A stretch of DNA of 64,000 bases. Origin: Anaerotruncus rubiinfantis (GTDB taxonomy: Bacteria > Bacillota > Clostridia > Oscillospirales > Ruminococcaceae). The position numbers and the translations under genes were made by a program. Under the pieces are notes generated by a model that saw only the letters and a list, made by a program, of their open reading frames with translations, made no database searches and was not told the DNA's origin. This document shows, piece by piece, positions 1 to 7,747 of the stretch; positions within the stretch are counted from its first letter, which is position 1, and every line of letters begins with the position of its first letter. The stretch covers positions 248,001 to 312,000 of the forward strand of contig NZ_FKLA01000008.1 in the NCBI RefSeq assembly GCF_900078395.1. Direction: 5' to 3'.

Positions 1-204
1 CCGGCCGTTTGGCACGGGGTAGCGGTGCCGGAGATCATCACGAACGGCAACCACGCGGCGATCGCGCGCTGGCGGCGGGAAATGTCGCTCAAAAATACCT
101 ATGAGAAACGGCCGGAGCTGTTGAAAACCGCCCAGCTCAACGAAAAAGATAAATGGTATCTGCGCACGCTTGGCTGGGAAGATGGCTCCATTGACGACGG
201 GTGA
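1..204 (+). CDS. trmD: tRNA (guanine37-N1)-methyltransferase TrmD, C-terminal part
   Basis: This is the 3' end of a gene cut by the window edge; 67 codons remain. The visible residues include VPEIITNGNHAAIARWRRE followed by S-L-K-N-T and R-P-E-L-L, the typical C-terminal DNA/RNA-binding helix region of TrmD, the SPOUT-family enzyme that methylates N1 of G37 in tRNAs read next to codons starting with C or U. The stop codon (202-204) overlaps the upstream sequence of the DUF554 gene. The family match rests on this C-terminal signature only, but it is distinctive. Confidence 0.85.
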   Translation, partial: PAVWHGVAVPEIITNGNHAAIARWRREMSLKNTYEKRPELLKTAQLNEKDKWYLRTLGWEDGSIDDG

Positions 205-212
205 GGAATCGT

Positions 213-956
213 ATGGGAACAATCGTAAATTCGATCGCAATCATCATCGGCGGGATGGCGGGGTTGCTTTTGCGGCGCGGAATCTCCGAAAAGGTGGAGC
301 AGACCGCCATGAAGCTGTTGGGCCTGGCGGTTTTTATCGTGGGGATCGAGGGGGTTATCACCTCGATGGTCACGGTGCAGACGGACGGAAGCCTTTCCGC
401 GGATGGGTCGCTGCTGCTCATCGCAAGCATGGTCGTCGGCGGGGTGCTCGGGGAAATCTGGGACATCGATGGCGCTTTGGTGCGCGGCGGCAAGCGGATT
501 GAGGAGAAGCTCGGCCGTGAGGGCTTTGCGAAGGGATTCATCAACGCGTCGCTCGTGTTCTGCATCGGCGCCATGGCCATTGTGGGCGCGCTCAACGACG
601 GACTTTACGGCGACAGCCAGACCCTTTATATCAAGGCGATGCTCGACTGCATCTGCGCGGTCATCCTGGCCTCGACGCTGGGCTTCGGCGTGGTGTTCTC
701 GTTTATCCCGGTGCTGGTTTATCAAGGGGGAATCACGCTGTTCGCAGGGTTTCTCAAGCCGCTGCTCACGCCGGACGTGCGCACAAGCATCTGTATGGTG
801 GGGTATACGATCGTGATGTGTATCGGGATCAACTTTTTGGAATTTACCAATATCCGTACCGCCAACCTGCTGCCAGCGCTGCTCGTGCCGATCCTGTACC
901 ATATGGTGCATCCGTGGTTTTTGCAGTTTACCAACCAAATTCCATTTTTTTCGTGA
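213..956 (+). CDS. DUF554 family membrane protein
   Basis: A hydrophobic protein of 247 residues with about six or seven membrane segments. It begins MGTIVNSIAIIIGGMAGLLL, the usual start of DUF554 (YdfK/YqgA-like) proteins. The start at ATG 213 is preferred over GTG 201, because GAGGA (203-207) then lies at proper spacing and the N-terminus matches the family. The gene directly follows trmD and may be cotranscribed. The molecular function of DUF554 is not established; transport is only inferred from the topology. Confidence 0.85.
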   Translation: MGTIVNSIAIIIGGMAGLLLRRGISEKVEQTAMKLLGLAVFIVGIEGVITSMVTVQTDGSLSADGSLLLIASMVVGGVLGEIWDIDGALVRGGKRIEEKLGREGFAKGFINASLVFCIGAMAIVGALNDGLYGDSQTLYIKAMLDCICAVILASTLGFGVVFSFIPVLVYQGGITLFAGFLKPLLTPDVRTSICMVGYTIVMCIGINFLEFTNIRTANLLPALLVPILYHMVHPWFLQFTNQIPFFS

Positions 957-1099
957 TTTTCCGTCCGGCTTTACAGGTATGTTGCTATAATTGTTGAAAA
1001 CTTTATGGTGAACTTGCACAATCCACTCTGTTCTGTCTGTGACCCATATGGGAAACAAGCAGAAAAAGCCTGTAAATTTTAAAACACCTGTAAAAAACG

Positions 1100-1128
1100 T
1101 TGACGCTTTTTTAAAATGCGCCTATAAT
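1100..1128 (+). promoter_or_regulatory. Sigma-A promoter of the HPr gene
   Basis: TTGACG (1100-1105) and TATAAT (1123-1128) are separated by 17 bp. An AGGAGA ribosome binding site at 1172-1177 precedes the ATG at 1186. This is nearly a consensus promoter, as expected for an abundant phosphocarrier protein. Confidence 0.8.
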
Positions 1129-1185
1129 AGTAGCATCACCTTTAATACCGTTTACATCTATACTTAGAAATAGGAGAGTATTGAA

Positions 1186-1449
1186 ATGTTTGTGAAAGAA
1201 GTAACCGTTCAGAATCAGGTAGGCTTGCACGCCCGCCCGGCAACATTCTTTATTCAGAAAGCGAATGAGTACAAGTCGTCCATCTGGGTTGAGAAAGAGG
1301 AGCGCCGCGTCAATGCGAAGAGCCTTCTTGGCGTTCTGTCGCTTGGGATCGTCGGCGGCACCAACATCCGCATCATCGCTGACGGTTCGGATGAGCAGGT
1401 TGCTGTCGAAGGACTGGTAAAATTGGTCGAGTCCGGTTTCACAGAGTAA
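1186..1449 (+). CDS. ptsH: Phosphocarrier protein HPr
   Basis: An 87-residue protein of HPr length. The active-site motif GLHARPA places His15, which accepts phosphate from enzyme I and passes it to sugar-specific PTS enzymes II. Ser46 is present in the context KSLLGVLSLGI, the site that HPr kinase/phosphorylase modifies in Firmicutes for carbon catabolite control; the catalytic His distinguishes it from Crh. The gene is monocistronic: it has its own strong promoter and a strong terminator, and no ptsI follows. Confidence 0.93.
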   Translation: MFVKEVTVQNQVGLHARPATFFIQKANEYKSSIWVEKEERRVNAKSLLGVLSLGIVGGTNIRIIADGSDEQVAVEGLVKLVESGFTE

Positions 1450-1463
1450 GTTCGTACGAAAAA

Positions 1464-1494
1464 AGCCCCGTTACAATTTGTAACGGGGCTTTTT
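1464..1494 (+). terminator. Rho-independent terminator after HPr
   Basis: A perfect 12-bp stem (1464-1475 with 1479-1490) with a three-base loop is followed by TTTT. A-residues upstream of the stem (1459-1464) would let it also work on the opposite strand, for the converging gene at 1502-1792. Confidence 0.9.
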
Positions 1495-1501
1495 GCATAG
1501 A

Positions 1502-1792
1502 CTAAAGCGCGCCGATCCAGCGCAGGAGATAAACGCAGTCCTGAAAGCCCTGCCGGTAAATCAGCGGTTCGCGCAGGCCGCCGGCGGCATTTTTGGCTGC
1601 GTCGAAGCGGTTGATGAGCAGGCGTTCCTCCCCGAGCTTTTCCGCAATCAGCCGGTAAAGCGTATCGCATTCCGCGCGGGCCTCGCGAAAGTCGTCGTCA
1701 TCCTGGTGGTCCGGCAGGCTGCGGGCGCTGGAGATGGTGCAGCACTGGTTGAAATTTTCCGCAAAGCTGTTGGCGTTTATGTCGATTGGCAT
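1502..1792 (-). CDS. Small hypothetical protein, DUF6809-like
   Basis: A 96-residue protein, acidic in the middle (HQDDDDF) and amphipathic in the C-terminal half. The spacing of L, F, Y and G residues (LYRLIAEKLGEERLLINRF, then YRQGFQDCVYLL) resembles the small DUF6809 family of Clostridia. The start at ATG 1792 is chosen because AAAGGA lies eight bases upstream on the minus strand; the longer reading frame up to 1957 has no ribosome binding site and runs into a pseudogene. It converges with HPr and shares its bidirectional terminator. Function unknown; the family assignment is from memory of the pattern. Confidence 0.6.
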   Translation of the reverse strand: MPIDINANSFAENFNQCCTISSARSLPDHQDDDDFREARAECDTLYRLIAEKLGEERLLINRFDAAKNAAGGLREPLIYRQGFQDCVYLLRWIGAL

Positions 1793-1829
1793 GAGAAAAA
1801 TCCTTTCTGTCAGAAATTTCACGTCCAGC

Positions 1830-1939
1830 TTGAAAAAACGCAGCGCACAGTGTATAATATTTATGCGAGCGGTTCTTCGGAACCGGGCGTGGGGGAGAAG
1901 CGGCGTGCATTTAGGGATGTTGGCTGCTTCTCTTTTTTT
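1830..1939 (+). ncRNA. Candidate small RNA with promoter, cUUCGg hairpin and terminator
   Basis: TTGAAA (1830-1835), 17 bp, TATAAT (1853-1858) form a near-consensus promoter on the plus strand. Downstream there is no reading frame with a ribosome binding site. Instead there is a six-bp hairpin closed by a cUUCGg tetraloop (1870-1885), then GAGAAGC/GCTTCTC arms (1895-1901, 1926-1932) followed by seven T. That would give an RNA of about 75 nt, antisense to the leader of the minus-strand gene at 1502-1792. The terminator loop is long (24 nt), so the call is tentative. Confidence 0.25.
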
Positions 1940-2013
1940 AGTCTGTTTCGTCCTCATAAAGCCGTTTGATTCTGTCCATCTGTTGGACGACCCATTTTTT
2001 TCATTTCGGCCAA
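1938..2013 (-). pseudogene. Remnant of a small ribbon-helix-helix regulator gene
   Basis: On the minus strand, GGAGG precedes a TTG start (2013-2011) encoding MAEMKKMGRPTD, the same N-terminus as the intact small regulator at 2082-2255 (KKKMGRPTD). After 12 codons the frame changes; the -1/+1 frame then carries MDRIKRLYEDETD and a stop (1940-1938), which resembles the C-terminus of this protein family (compare GIDRLKENL in the intact copy). The middle, including the DNA-binding strand and helices, is missing. It reads as a paralogue reduced by an internal deletion. Confidence 0.5.
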
Positions 2014-2028
2014 CGTTTCACCTCCATA

Positions 2029-2071
2029 TTTTTGGCCCCCAATATTATTTTAAATTAATGGGGTCCAAAAA
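2029..2071 (-). promoter_or_regulatory. Dyad operator candidate upstream of the RHH remnant
   Basis: Inverted arms TTTTTGGcCCCC (2029-2040) and TGGGGtCCAAAAA (2059-2071) enclose an AT-rich stretch that contains a possible minus-strand -10 (TAAAAT). The same arrangement and the same TTTTGG/CCAAAA half-sites occur upstream of the intact regulator (2271-2311), which suggests a common operator. Confidence 0.45.
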
Positions 2072-2081
2072 TCAAGGGTTT

Positions 2082-2255
2082 TTAAAGATTTTCTTTGAGA
2101 CGGTCAATCCCATCGCGCAATCCCTCCGCGATGCTCTTGTGGTTTCTTTCACAATATGCCATAAGAATTTTGTAAGACTGTTCATTCAGGCGGACTTTTA
2201 CCTGATGGATTTTGGGGCTGTCGGTTGGGCGACCCATCTTTTTCTTTTCAGGCAA
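2082..2255 (-). CDS. Small ribbon-helix-helix type regulator
   Basis: A 57-residue protein starting at TTG (2255-2253) with AAGGAG eight bases upstream; an internal ATG six codons later is an alternative. It reads MPEKKKMGRPTDSPK, then a short strand with IHQVKVRLNE, then helices YKILMAYCERNHKSIAEGLRDGI and a final DRLKENL. The strand followed by two helices with alternating basic residues is the pattern of CopG/Arc-like ribbon-helix-helix DNA-binding proteins. A dyad straddles its own promoter, so autoregulation is likely. No toxin-like partner gene lies next to it. It is shorter than 60 residues and AT-richer than its neighbours. Confidence 0.7.
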   Translation of the reverse strand: MPEKKKMGRPTDSPKIHQVKVRLNEQSYKILMAYCERNHKSIAEGLRDGIDRLKENL

Positions 2256-2270
2256 TGGCTCATCTCCTTA

Positions 2271-2311
2271 CTTTTGGCCTACAAAAATTATAAACGATTG
2301 TGCGCCAAAAG
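2271..2311 (-). promoter_or_regulatory. Promoter and inverted-repeat operator of the RHH gene
   Basis: On the minus strand, TCGACT, 18 bp, TATAAT forms a promoter just upstream of the regulator. A perfect 8-bp inverted repeat, CTTTTGGC (2271-2278) and GCCAAAAG (2304-2311), brackets the -10 box. This is the geometry expected for autorepression. Confidence 0.5.
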
Positions 2312-2377
2312 TCGAGCGCTATTTGCCTTTTGCGCGTTTCGTCGCGTGCACAATTATGCGCCTTCCAGGCGCCCGGG

Positions 2378-2862
2378 CCCCATTTCTTGTTCGTGCAAGA
2401 AATGGGGGAAAGAACACGCCAAAGTGGCTAGCCGCCCCTTTGGAAACCCCGCGGACGCCTTGCCAAAACTTGCTCCGCAAGTGCTCCCAACACACGGTCA
2501 GCTCAGGGCTGAAGCCGGCGTTTCACGCTCCCAGCGCGCTTGCGCGCATTTAAAATCCATTTGTCCGCTTTCGGCGCAGCCGGTTTTCGCAATGGTTGCG
2601 AAAACTCGTCCCGCGCGTCATTGCGAAGCGCGCGCGGCGCACTTCGTCTCGTCTGAGCAGATTGCGCGCGATCTTTGCCGCAGGCAACGAAATCGCGCGC
2701 ATGGGGCCGCGGGGTGTCCCCGCGTGTCCTTCTTTGGTTCCTTTCTTGGACAAGCAAGAAAGGAACTCCGGGCGCGCGAAGGGCGCAAGAACTCCGGGCG
2801 CGCGAAGGGCGCAATCCCCCGCGTGACCTTCTTTGAGGACTTTCTTGGACAAATAAGAAAGT
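2378..2862 (+). repeat. Long dispersed intergenic repeat, copy A, with TTTCTTG palindromes
   Basis: Non-coding block bounded by hairpins: a perfect 12-bp stem at 2378-2407 (CCCCATTTCTTG arms), a perfect 12-bp stem at 2737-2766 (GTTCCTTTCTTG arms) and a nine-bp stem at 2839-2862. The interior shares long nearly identical stretches with the reverse complement of 10515-11056, for example around 'ggttttcgcaa(t/c)ggttgcgaa', 'gtcattgcgaagcgcgcgcgg' and 'ccgcggggtgtccccgcgtg'. At 2762-2810 a 25-base unit is repeated in tandem. Long open frames over this block have no ribosome binding sites and are judged not to be genes. Confidence 0.8.
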
Positions 2863-2915
2863 TAAAGCCCTCCTTGGGGCATCATAAATTCTGAGGAAAG
2901 GAGCCCAAGCTTTCC

Positions 2916-4760
2916 GTGGAAAACTTAAGAATCCCATTCCTTGCCGAGAAGGCGCACAAGCTGCCGCTCCTGCCCGGCGTTTATATCATGAAGAACAAAG
3001 CCGGGGAAATCATCTATATTGGCAAGGCCAAGGCGCTCAAGAACCGCGTCAGCAGTTACTTCCGCGCGATCGAAAAACACCATCCGAAGGTTTATCAGAT
3101 GGTGATGCATGTCGAAGATTTCGATTATATCGTCACCGACAGCGAATTCGAAGCGCTCGTGCTCGAATGCAGCATGATCAAGCTGCATTCCCCAAAATAT
3201 AACATCCTTTTAAAGGACGACAAGGGCTACAGCTATATCAAGATCGCGCCGAAGCAATTTTCCCGCATTCGCCAGACCTTCCAGCAGGACGACCCGGACG
3301 CGCAGTATATCGGGCCGTACATGTCCTCGTTTGTGGTGAACGAGACGGTCGACGAAGCGAACCGCGCTTTCCGCCTGCCGACCTGCAACCGCAAATTCCC
3401 GCAGGAATTCGGCAAGGGCAGGCCTTGCCTCAATTTCCACATCAAGCAGTGTATGGGCGTCTGCCGCGGGAAGGTTTCGCTCGCGGAATACAATGAGATT
3501 TTGGAGCAGGCGATCGACTACATCAAGGGCGGCAGCACCCAGAGCATCGAGAAGCTGACCGAGCGGATGAACGAGTGCGCCGAGAATATGCAGTTCGAAA
3601 AGGCCGCGCAGCTGCGCGACCGCATCCGCGCGATCGGCCGGATCACCGAATCCCAGAAGGTGGTTTTCGTCAAAACCGCCAATCAGGACGTGATTGCTTT
3701 GCAGCGCAGCGACAACGACACCTGCGCCGTTGTGCTCAAATTTCGCAACGAGCGGCTGGTGGACAAGGAGGATTTCCTGCTCGGCCCGGTCGATGACCTC
3801 GATGCGGCGCGGCTGGAATTTCTGCTGCGTTATTATACCACCCGGCAGGAGATCCCCTCAAAAATCCAGCTCGACGGCGGGATTGAGGACATCGAGATTG
3901 CGTCGCGGCTCTTTTCCGAACAGGCCGGCCACAAGGTGGAAATCCGTGTGCCCAAGCGCGGCGAACAGCTCAAAATCGTCGAGATGGCCCGCACCAATGC
4001 GGCCGAGCGACTTTCCCAGAAGGTGCAGCGCACCGGCAAGGAGGTCGCCGCGCTCGACGAGCTGGCCCGGCTGTTGGGATTGGAGAAACCGCCCGCGTAT
4101 ATCGAAGCTTATGACATCTCGAACATTGGTTCCGACACGGTGGTCGGCGGCATGGTCGTCTTTGAAAACGGGCGGCCAAATCGCAAATGCTACCGCAAAT
4201 TCACGATCAAGACGGTCGTGGGCACCGACGACTACGCGAGCATGTCGGAGGTGCTGCAGAGGCGGTTCGAACGGTATCTTGATCCGGACAAACAGGACGA
4301 GGCGTTCGACCGGCTGCCCGATCTGATCCTGCTCGATGGCGGCAAGGGACATGTCGGAACGATCGTCCCGATGCTCAGCCAGATGGGCGTTGGCGTGCCG
4401 GTGTTCGGCATGGTGAAGGACGACAAGCACCGCACCCGGGCCATCGCGGAAACCGGCGGCGAAATTGCGATTTCCTCACATCGCAGCGCGTTTACCCTGG
4501 TTTCGACCATCCAGGATGAGGTGCACCGCTATTCGGTCACATTCTCCCGCGCGCGGCATCAAAAGAATTCGTTTGAACTGACCCTCACCCAGTGCGAAGG
4601 GATCGGACCGTCCCGCGCGGCGGAAATTTATAAGCACTTCAAGACGATTAAGGCGATCAAGGCTGCGGACGCGGACGCGCTCGCGGCGGTGAAGGGGATG
4701 ACCAGGCCCGCCGCCGAACGGCTGTACGCCTTTCTGCACGCGGAAAGCGAAGCGGAGTGA
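2916..4760 (+). CDS. uvrC: Excinuclease ABC subunit C
   Basis: A 614-residue protein of normal UvrC length, the nuclease that makes both incisions in UvrABC nucleotide excision repair. It has an N-terminal GIY-YIG domain (PGVYIMKN...IIYIGKAK, about 20-50), a UVR motif that contacts UvrB (ERMNECAENMQFEKAAQLRDR, about 212-235), the central RNase H-like domain with DGGKGH, and a C-terminal helix-hairpin-helix pair (CEGIGPSRAAEIY...VKGMTRPAAERLY, about 560-605). The start is GTG 2916, with AAAGGAG about 12 bases upstream; no better start is seen. It stands alone between repeat copy A and the rsmD promoter. Confidence 0.95.
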   Translation: MENLRIPFLAEKAHKLPLLPGVYIMKNKAGEIIYIGKAKALKNRVSSYFRAIEKHHPKVYQMVMHVEDFDYIVTDSEFEALVLECSMIKLHSPKYNILLKDDKGYSYIKIAPKQFSRIRQTFQQDDPDAQYIGPYMSSFVVNETVDEANRAFRLPTCNRKFPQEFGKGRPCLNFHIKQCMGVCRGKVSLAEYNEILEQAIDYIKGGSTQSIEKLTERMNECAENMQFEKAAQLRDRIRAIGRITESQKVVFVKTANQDVIALQRSDNDTCAVVLKFRNERLVDKEDFLLGPVDDLDAARLEFLLRYYTTRQEIPSKIQLDGGIEDIEIASRLFSEQAGHKVEIRVPKRGEQLKIVEMARTNAAERLSQKVQRTGKEVAALDELARLLGLEKPPAYIEAYDISNIGSDTVVGGMVVFENGRPNRKCYRKFTIKTVVGTDDYASMSEVLQRRFERYLDPDKQDEAFDRLPDLILLDGGKGHVGTIVPMLSQMGVGVPVFGMVKDDKHRTRAIAETGGEIAISSHRSAFTLVSTIQDEVHRYSVTFSRARHQKNSFELTLTQCEGIGPSRAAEIYKHFKTIKAIKAADADALAAVKGMTRPAAERLYAFLHAESEAE

Positions 4761-4831
4761 CAGCCGTTTTCCAGACCTTTTCGTCAGGCTGCGCAGGCGT
4801 GCCCCATGTTTGGGGACGCATTCCCAGCAAG

Positions 4832-4860
4832 TTGACAAAATCCACAAAAAAAGCCATAAT
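4832..4860 (+). promoter_or_regulatory. Promoter of rsmD-coaD
   Basis: TTGACA (4832-4837), 17 bp, CATAAT (4855-4860). It is followed by AAAGGAG (4877-4883) and the rsmD ATG at 4891. Confidence 0.75.
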
Positions 4861-4890
4861 AGATGCAACAATCGGCAAAAGGAGAACCAG

Positions 4891-5442
4891 ATGAGAGTAA
4901 TTACCGGTACCGCACGCGGGACGCGGCTGCAGGCCCCGGAGGGGCTCACCACCCGTCCCACTTCCGATATGGCCAAGGAAGCGATTTTCAGCATCCTGCA
5001 TTTTGAAGTTGAGCAGGCGATGGTGCTCGACCTGTTCGCGGGCAGCGGACAGCTTGGGATCGAGGCGCTTTCGCGCGGCGCGAAGAGCTGTATTTTTGTA
5101 GACACCTCCCGCGCGGCGCAGGAGGTCATCCGCCGCAACCTTGCCGCGGCAAAACTCGCCGCGCAGGCACGTGTTGCAGCGATGGATGTGAACGCTTTTT
5201 TGCAGTCGGCAGCCGAACGCTTTGATATCGCATTTCTCGACCCGCCCTACGGGCAGAAGCTGATCGACGCGGTTTTGCCGAGGCTCGCAGAGAAGATGAA
5301 CGAAACCGGTATTATTGTCTGCGAAACCGAACGCAATGAGGAATTGCCCGAATCAGCGGGCGAATTTCTGGTTTACAAAACCTACCGCTACGGGAAAGCG
5401 AAGATCACGACCTACCGGCATCAGAACTTTGGGAAGGACTGA
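4891..5442 (+). CDS. rsmD: 16S rRNA (guanine966-N2)-methyltransferase RsmD
   Basis: A 183-residue Rossmann-fold methyltransferase that modifies G966 of 16S rRNA. It begins MRVITGTARGTRLQAP, typical for RsmD; the SAM-binding motif DLFAGSGQLGIE is at 47-58 and the catalytic DPPY at 117-120. The start at ATG 4891 has AAAGGAG at good spacing. The coaD gene follows after six bases, the common rsmD-coaD order of Firmicutes. Confidence 0.93.
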   Translation: MRVITGTARGTRLQAPEGLTTRPTSDMAKEAIFSILHFEVEQAMVLDLFAGSGQLGIEALSRGAKSCIFVDTSRAAQEVIRRNLAAAKLAAQARVAAMDVNAFLQSAAERFDIAFLDPPYGQKLIDAVLPRLAEKMNETGIIVCETERNEELPESAGEFLVYKTYRYGKAKITTYRHQNFGKD

Positions 5443-5448
5443 CAGCTT

Positions 5449-5967
5449 ATGCAGCGTACCGCAATCTGCCCGGGCAGTTTTGACCCGATCACCAAGGGCC
5501 ATGAGGATATCATCCGCCGCGCCAGCATCCTGTTTGACCAGGTCATTGTGGTGGTCAGCGCGAACCCCGACAAAAATCCGGTTTTCACGCTGGATGAACG
5601 GGTGGGGATGATCAAGAAAACGATTGAAGGCATTCCAAACGTGGAAGTTGACAAATTCAGCGGTTTGCTGGTAGACTATGTACGGGAACGGTCGGCAGTC
5701 GCAATCGTCAAGGGCCTGCGGGCAGTTTCCGACTTTGACTATGAATTCCAGATGGCGCTCACCAACAAAAAGCTGATGCCTTATGCCGAAACGGTGTTTT
5801 TGACCCCAAACAGCGACAATATGTATCTTTCGTCGAGTATTGTGCGGCAGATTGCACGCTTCGGCGGAGACATCAGCGATTTTGTTCCACGCTGTGTCCT
5901 GAGGCAGATCCGGGAACGCCTGTGCCCGATGGATGAATCCAAAACCGACAAACATGCGAAAGGATGA
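5449..5967 (+). CDS. coaD: Phosphopantetheine adenylyltransferase
   Basis: A 172-residue nucleotidyltransferase that adds AMP from ATP to 4'-phosphopantetheine, the penultimate step of coenzyme A synthesis. The sequence CPGSFDPITKGHEDII contains the T/HxGH signature (T15-K-G-H18), and YLSSSIVRQIA matches the ISSTxxR-like motif. It follows rsmD within an operon and precedes a coiled-coil gene by six bases. Confidence 0.95.
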   Translation: MQRTAICPGSFDPITKGHEDIIRRASILFDQVIVVVSANPDKNPVFTLDERVGMIKKTIEGIPNVEVDKFSGLLVDYVRERSAVAIVKGLRAVSDFDYEFQMALTNKKLMPYAETVFLTPNSDNMYLSSSIVRQIARFGGDISDFVPRCVLRQIRERLCPMDESKTDKHAKG

Positions 5968-5973
5968 GTTCCA

Positions 5974-6429
5974 ATGAATATTGATGAAATTCTTGATGTG
6001 ATTGACGAATTGCTCGACCGTTCGTGGAGCCTGCCGCTGTCCGGCGGGCGGTGCGTCGTGGACGCTGACAAGGTGCGCGATCTGATCGATGATATCCGCC
6101 TGAATATCCCAGCTGAGATCAAACAGGCCAAGGCGATCGTTTCCGACCGCACCGAGATCATCGAAAGCGCCAAAAAGGAAGCGGACCAGATCGTCCGCAA
6201 GGCGGAGGACCGCGCGCGCCAGCTCATCGCGCAGGAGGAGGTCACCAAGGCCGCGCAGGCCAAGGCATCCGAAATCCTTTCGCAGGCGCAGCTCAAGTCC
6301 CGCGAAATCCGCCAGGCCGCGCAGGAATTTTCTGATAACTGCCTGCTCAAAACGGAGGAAGTGCTCGTCAAGTCGCTGACCGAAATCAAAGCGACCCGGC
6401 AGGCGTTCCGCAACGCCACCGCGAAATAA
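5974..6429 (+). CDS. Coiled-coil ATPase-subunit-like protein
   Basis: A 151-residue, highly charged protein. Residues 1-45 are predicted to be compact (MNIDEILDVIDELLDRSW, then DADKVRDLIDDIRLNIP), and from about 48 there is a long helical coiled coil rich in A, K, E and Q, resembling F0 subunit b or V-ATPase subunit H stalks. Proteins of this type are often found directly after coaD in Clostridia. There is no membrane anchor. It is the last gene of the rsmD operon, with a terminator 25 bases downstream. A structural or DivIVA-like role is possible, but nothing in the sequence decides it. Confidence 0.7.
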   Translation: MNIDEILDVIDELLDRSWSLPLSGGRCVVDADKVRDLIDDIRLNIPAEIKQAKAIVSDRTEIIESAKKEADQIVRKAEDRARQLIAQEEVTKAAQAKASEILSQAQLKSREIRQAAQEFSDNCLLKTEEVLVKSLTEIKATRQAFRNATAK

Positions 6430-6453
6430 AGAGATCAGATTTATCATGCAGGG

Positions 6454-6482
6454 ACGCCGCGTGCAAAGCGGCGTTCTTTTTT
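6454..6482 (+). terminator. Terminator of the rsmD-coaD operon
   Basis: The stem ACGCCGC/GCGGCGT (6454-6460, 6468-6474) is followed by TCTTTTTT. Confidence 0.85.
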
Positions 6483-6492
6483 GCAGAAAAGA

Positions 6493-6542
6493 AGAACAAA
6501 CGTTCGAATTCGCTTGCTTTTTATCCGCCGGGCATGTATAAT
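6493..6542 (+). promoter_or_regulatory. recA promoter with LexA (SOS) box
   Basis: AGAACAAACGTTCG (6493-6506) matches 13 of 14 positions of the Gram-positive LexA/DinR box CGAACRNRYGTTYG. It lies directly upstream of TTGCTT (6514-6519), 17 bp, TATAAT (6537-6542). LexA bound here would block the -35 region, so DNA damage should induce recA. Confidence 0.85.
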
Positions 6543-6583
6543 AGAGTCTAGGTTTAGGACATGAACAATGGAGGATGAGTGCA

Positions 6584-7747
6584 ATGGCAGAGAAGAAATC
6601 GGCGCCGATTGGGGCCAGAAAATCCAATGTGTCCGCTGAGGAACGGCAGAAAGCGCTGGAGACGGCGCTCGGCCAGATCGAGCGGCAGTTCGGCAAGGGC
6701 GCCGTGATGAAGCTCGGCCAGGACAGCACCCTCAATGTGGAGGCGGTTTCAACCGGTTCGCTTTCCCTGGATATCGCGCTCGGCATCGGCGGCGTCCCGC
6801 GCGGACGCATCGTCGAGATCTATGGGCCGGAGAGCTCCGGTAAGACCACCGTCGCGCTGCATGTCGCTGCGGAAGCGCAGAAGGCTGGCGGCGCGGCCGT
6901 CTTTATCGATGTCGAACACGCGCTCGATCCGGTCTATGCTCAGGCGCTCGGCGTGGATATCGATTCACTGCTCGTTTCGCAGCCGGACACCGGCGAACAG
7001 GCGCTCGAAATCTGCGAGGCGCTTGTGCGTTCGGGCGCGGTTGACGTGGTGGTGGTCGACTCGGTTGCGGCGATGGTCACCAAGGCAGAAATCGAAGGCG
7101 AGATGGGCGACAGCCATGTGGGCCTGCAGGCCCGCCTGATGAGCCAGGCGCTGCGGAAATTGACCGGTGCGATCGGAAAATCGAATTGCGTGGTCATCTT
7201 CATCAACCAGCTGCGTGAGAAAATCGGCGTCATGTATGGCAATCCGGAAACCACACCGGGCGGACGGGCGCTGAAATTCTATGCGTCGGTGCGGCTCGAT
7301 GTGCGCCGGATTGAAACGCTCAAAACCGGCACCGAGATGATCGGAAACCGGGTGCGCGTCAAGGTGGTCAAAAACAAGGTCGCCCCGCCGTTTAAAGAGG
7401 CGGAATTTGATATCATGTACGGCACCGGCATCTCGAAGGTCGGAGAAATCCTGGATCTTGCCGTAAAGCTCGATATCGTCCAGAAGAGCGGCTCGTGGTT
7501 CAATTACGGCGAAACCCGGCTCGGACAGGGACGCGACAATGCGAAGGAATACCTCAAGGCGAATCCGGAGCTTGCCGCTGAGATCGAAGCGAAGGTGCGG
7601 GATAACGCCGACAAACTGCTCAAGAATGCAAAGACCGCTTCCGGCGGCAAGAAGCCGGTGAAGGTTGGCGCGGCGGTGGAACCGGCGCCGGCGGCTGGAA
7701 CGGATGCGCCGAAGGTGAATATTGATGTGGAGACCGATGACGAGTGA
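6584..7747 (+). CDS. recA: Recombinase RecA
   Basis: A 387-residue strand-exchange recombinase and coprotease for LexA self-cleavage. Walker [10 protein letters not shown] is at 81-89; downstream are VVVDSVAAM (Walker B) and [20 protein letters not shown] (loop 2 region). The start is ATG 6584, where GGAGG lies nine bases upstream; the ATG at 6575 directly abuts the GGAGG and is rejected. The C-terminus is extended and acidic, ending NIDVETDDE. The stop overlaps recX. Confidence 0.97.
   Translation: MAEKKSAPIGARKSNVSAEERQKALETALGQIERQFGKGAVMKLGQDSTLNVEAVSTGSLSLDIALGIGGVPRGRIVEIYGPESSGKTTVALHVAAEAQKAGGAAVFIDVEHALDPVYAQALGVDIDSLLVSQPDTGEQALEICEALVRSGAVDVVVVDSVAAMVTKAEIEGEMGDSHVGLQARLMSQALRKLTGAIGKSNCVVIFINQLREKIGVMYGNPETTPGGRALKFYASVRLDVRRIETLKTGTEMIGNRVRVKVVKNKVAPPFKEAEFDIMYGTGISKVGEILDLAVKLDIVQKSGSWFNYGETRLGQGRDNAKEYLKANPELAAEIEAKVRDNADKLLKNAKTASGGKKPVKVGAAVEPAPAAGTDAPKVNIDVETDDE

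Noticed and set aside
1734..2894. A 386-codon open frame on the plus strand
   Set aside because: It runs through a converging gene, the RHH gene on the other strand and repeat copy A. It has no ribosome binding site and its protein sequence is low in normal composition; similar frames in copy B show they come from the repeat.
5353..6810. A 485-codon minus-strand frame across coaD, the coiled-coil gene and the recA start
   Set aside because: It covers three well-supported plus-strand genes and the recA LexA/promoter region; no family features.
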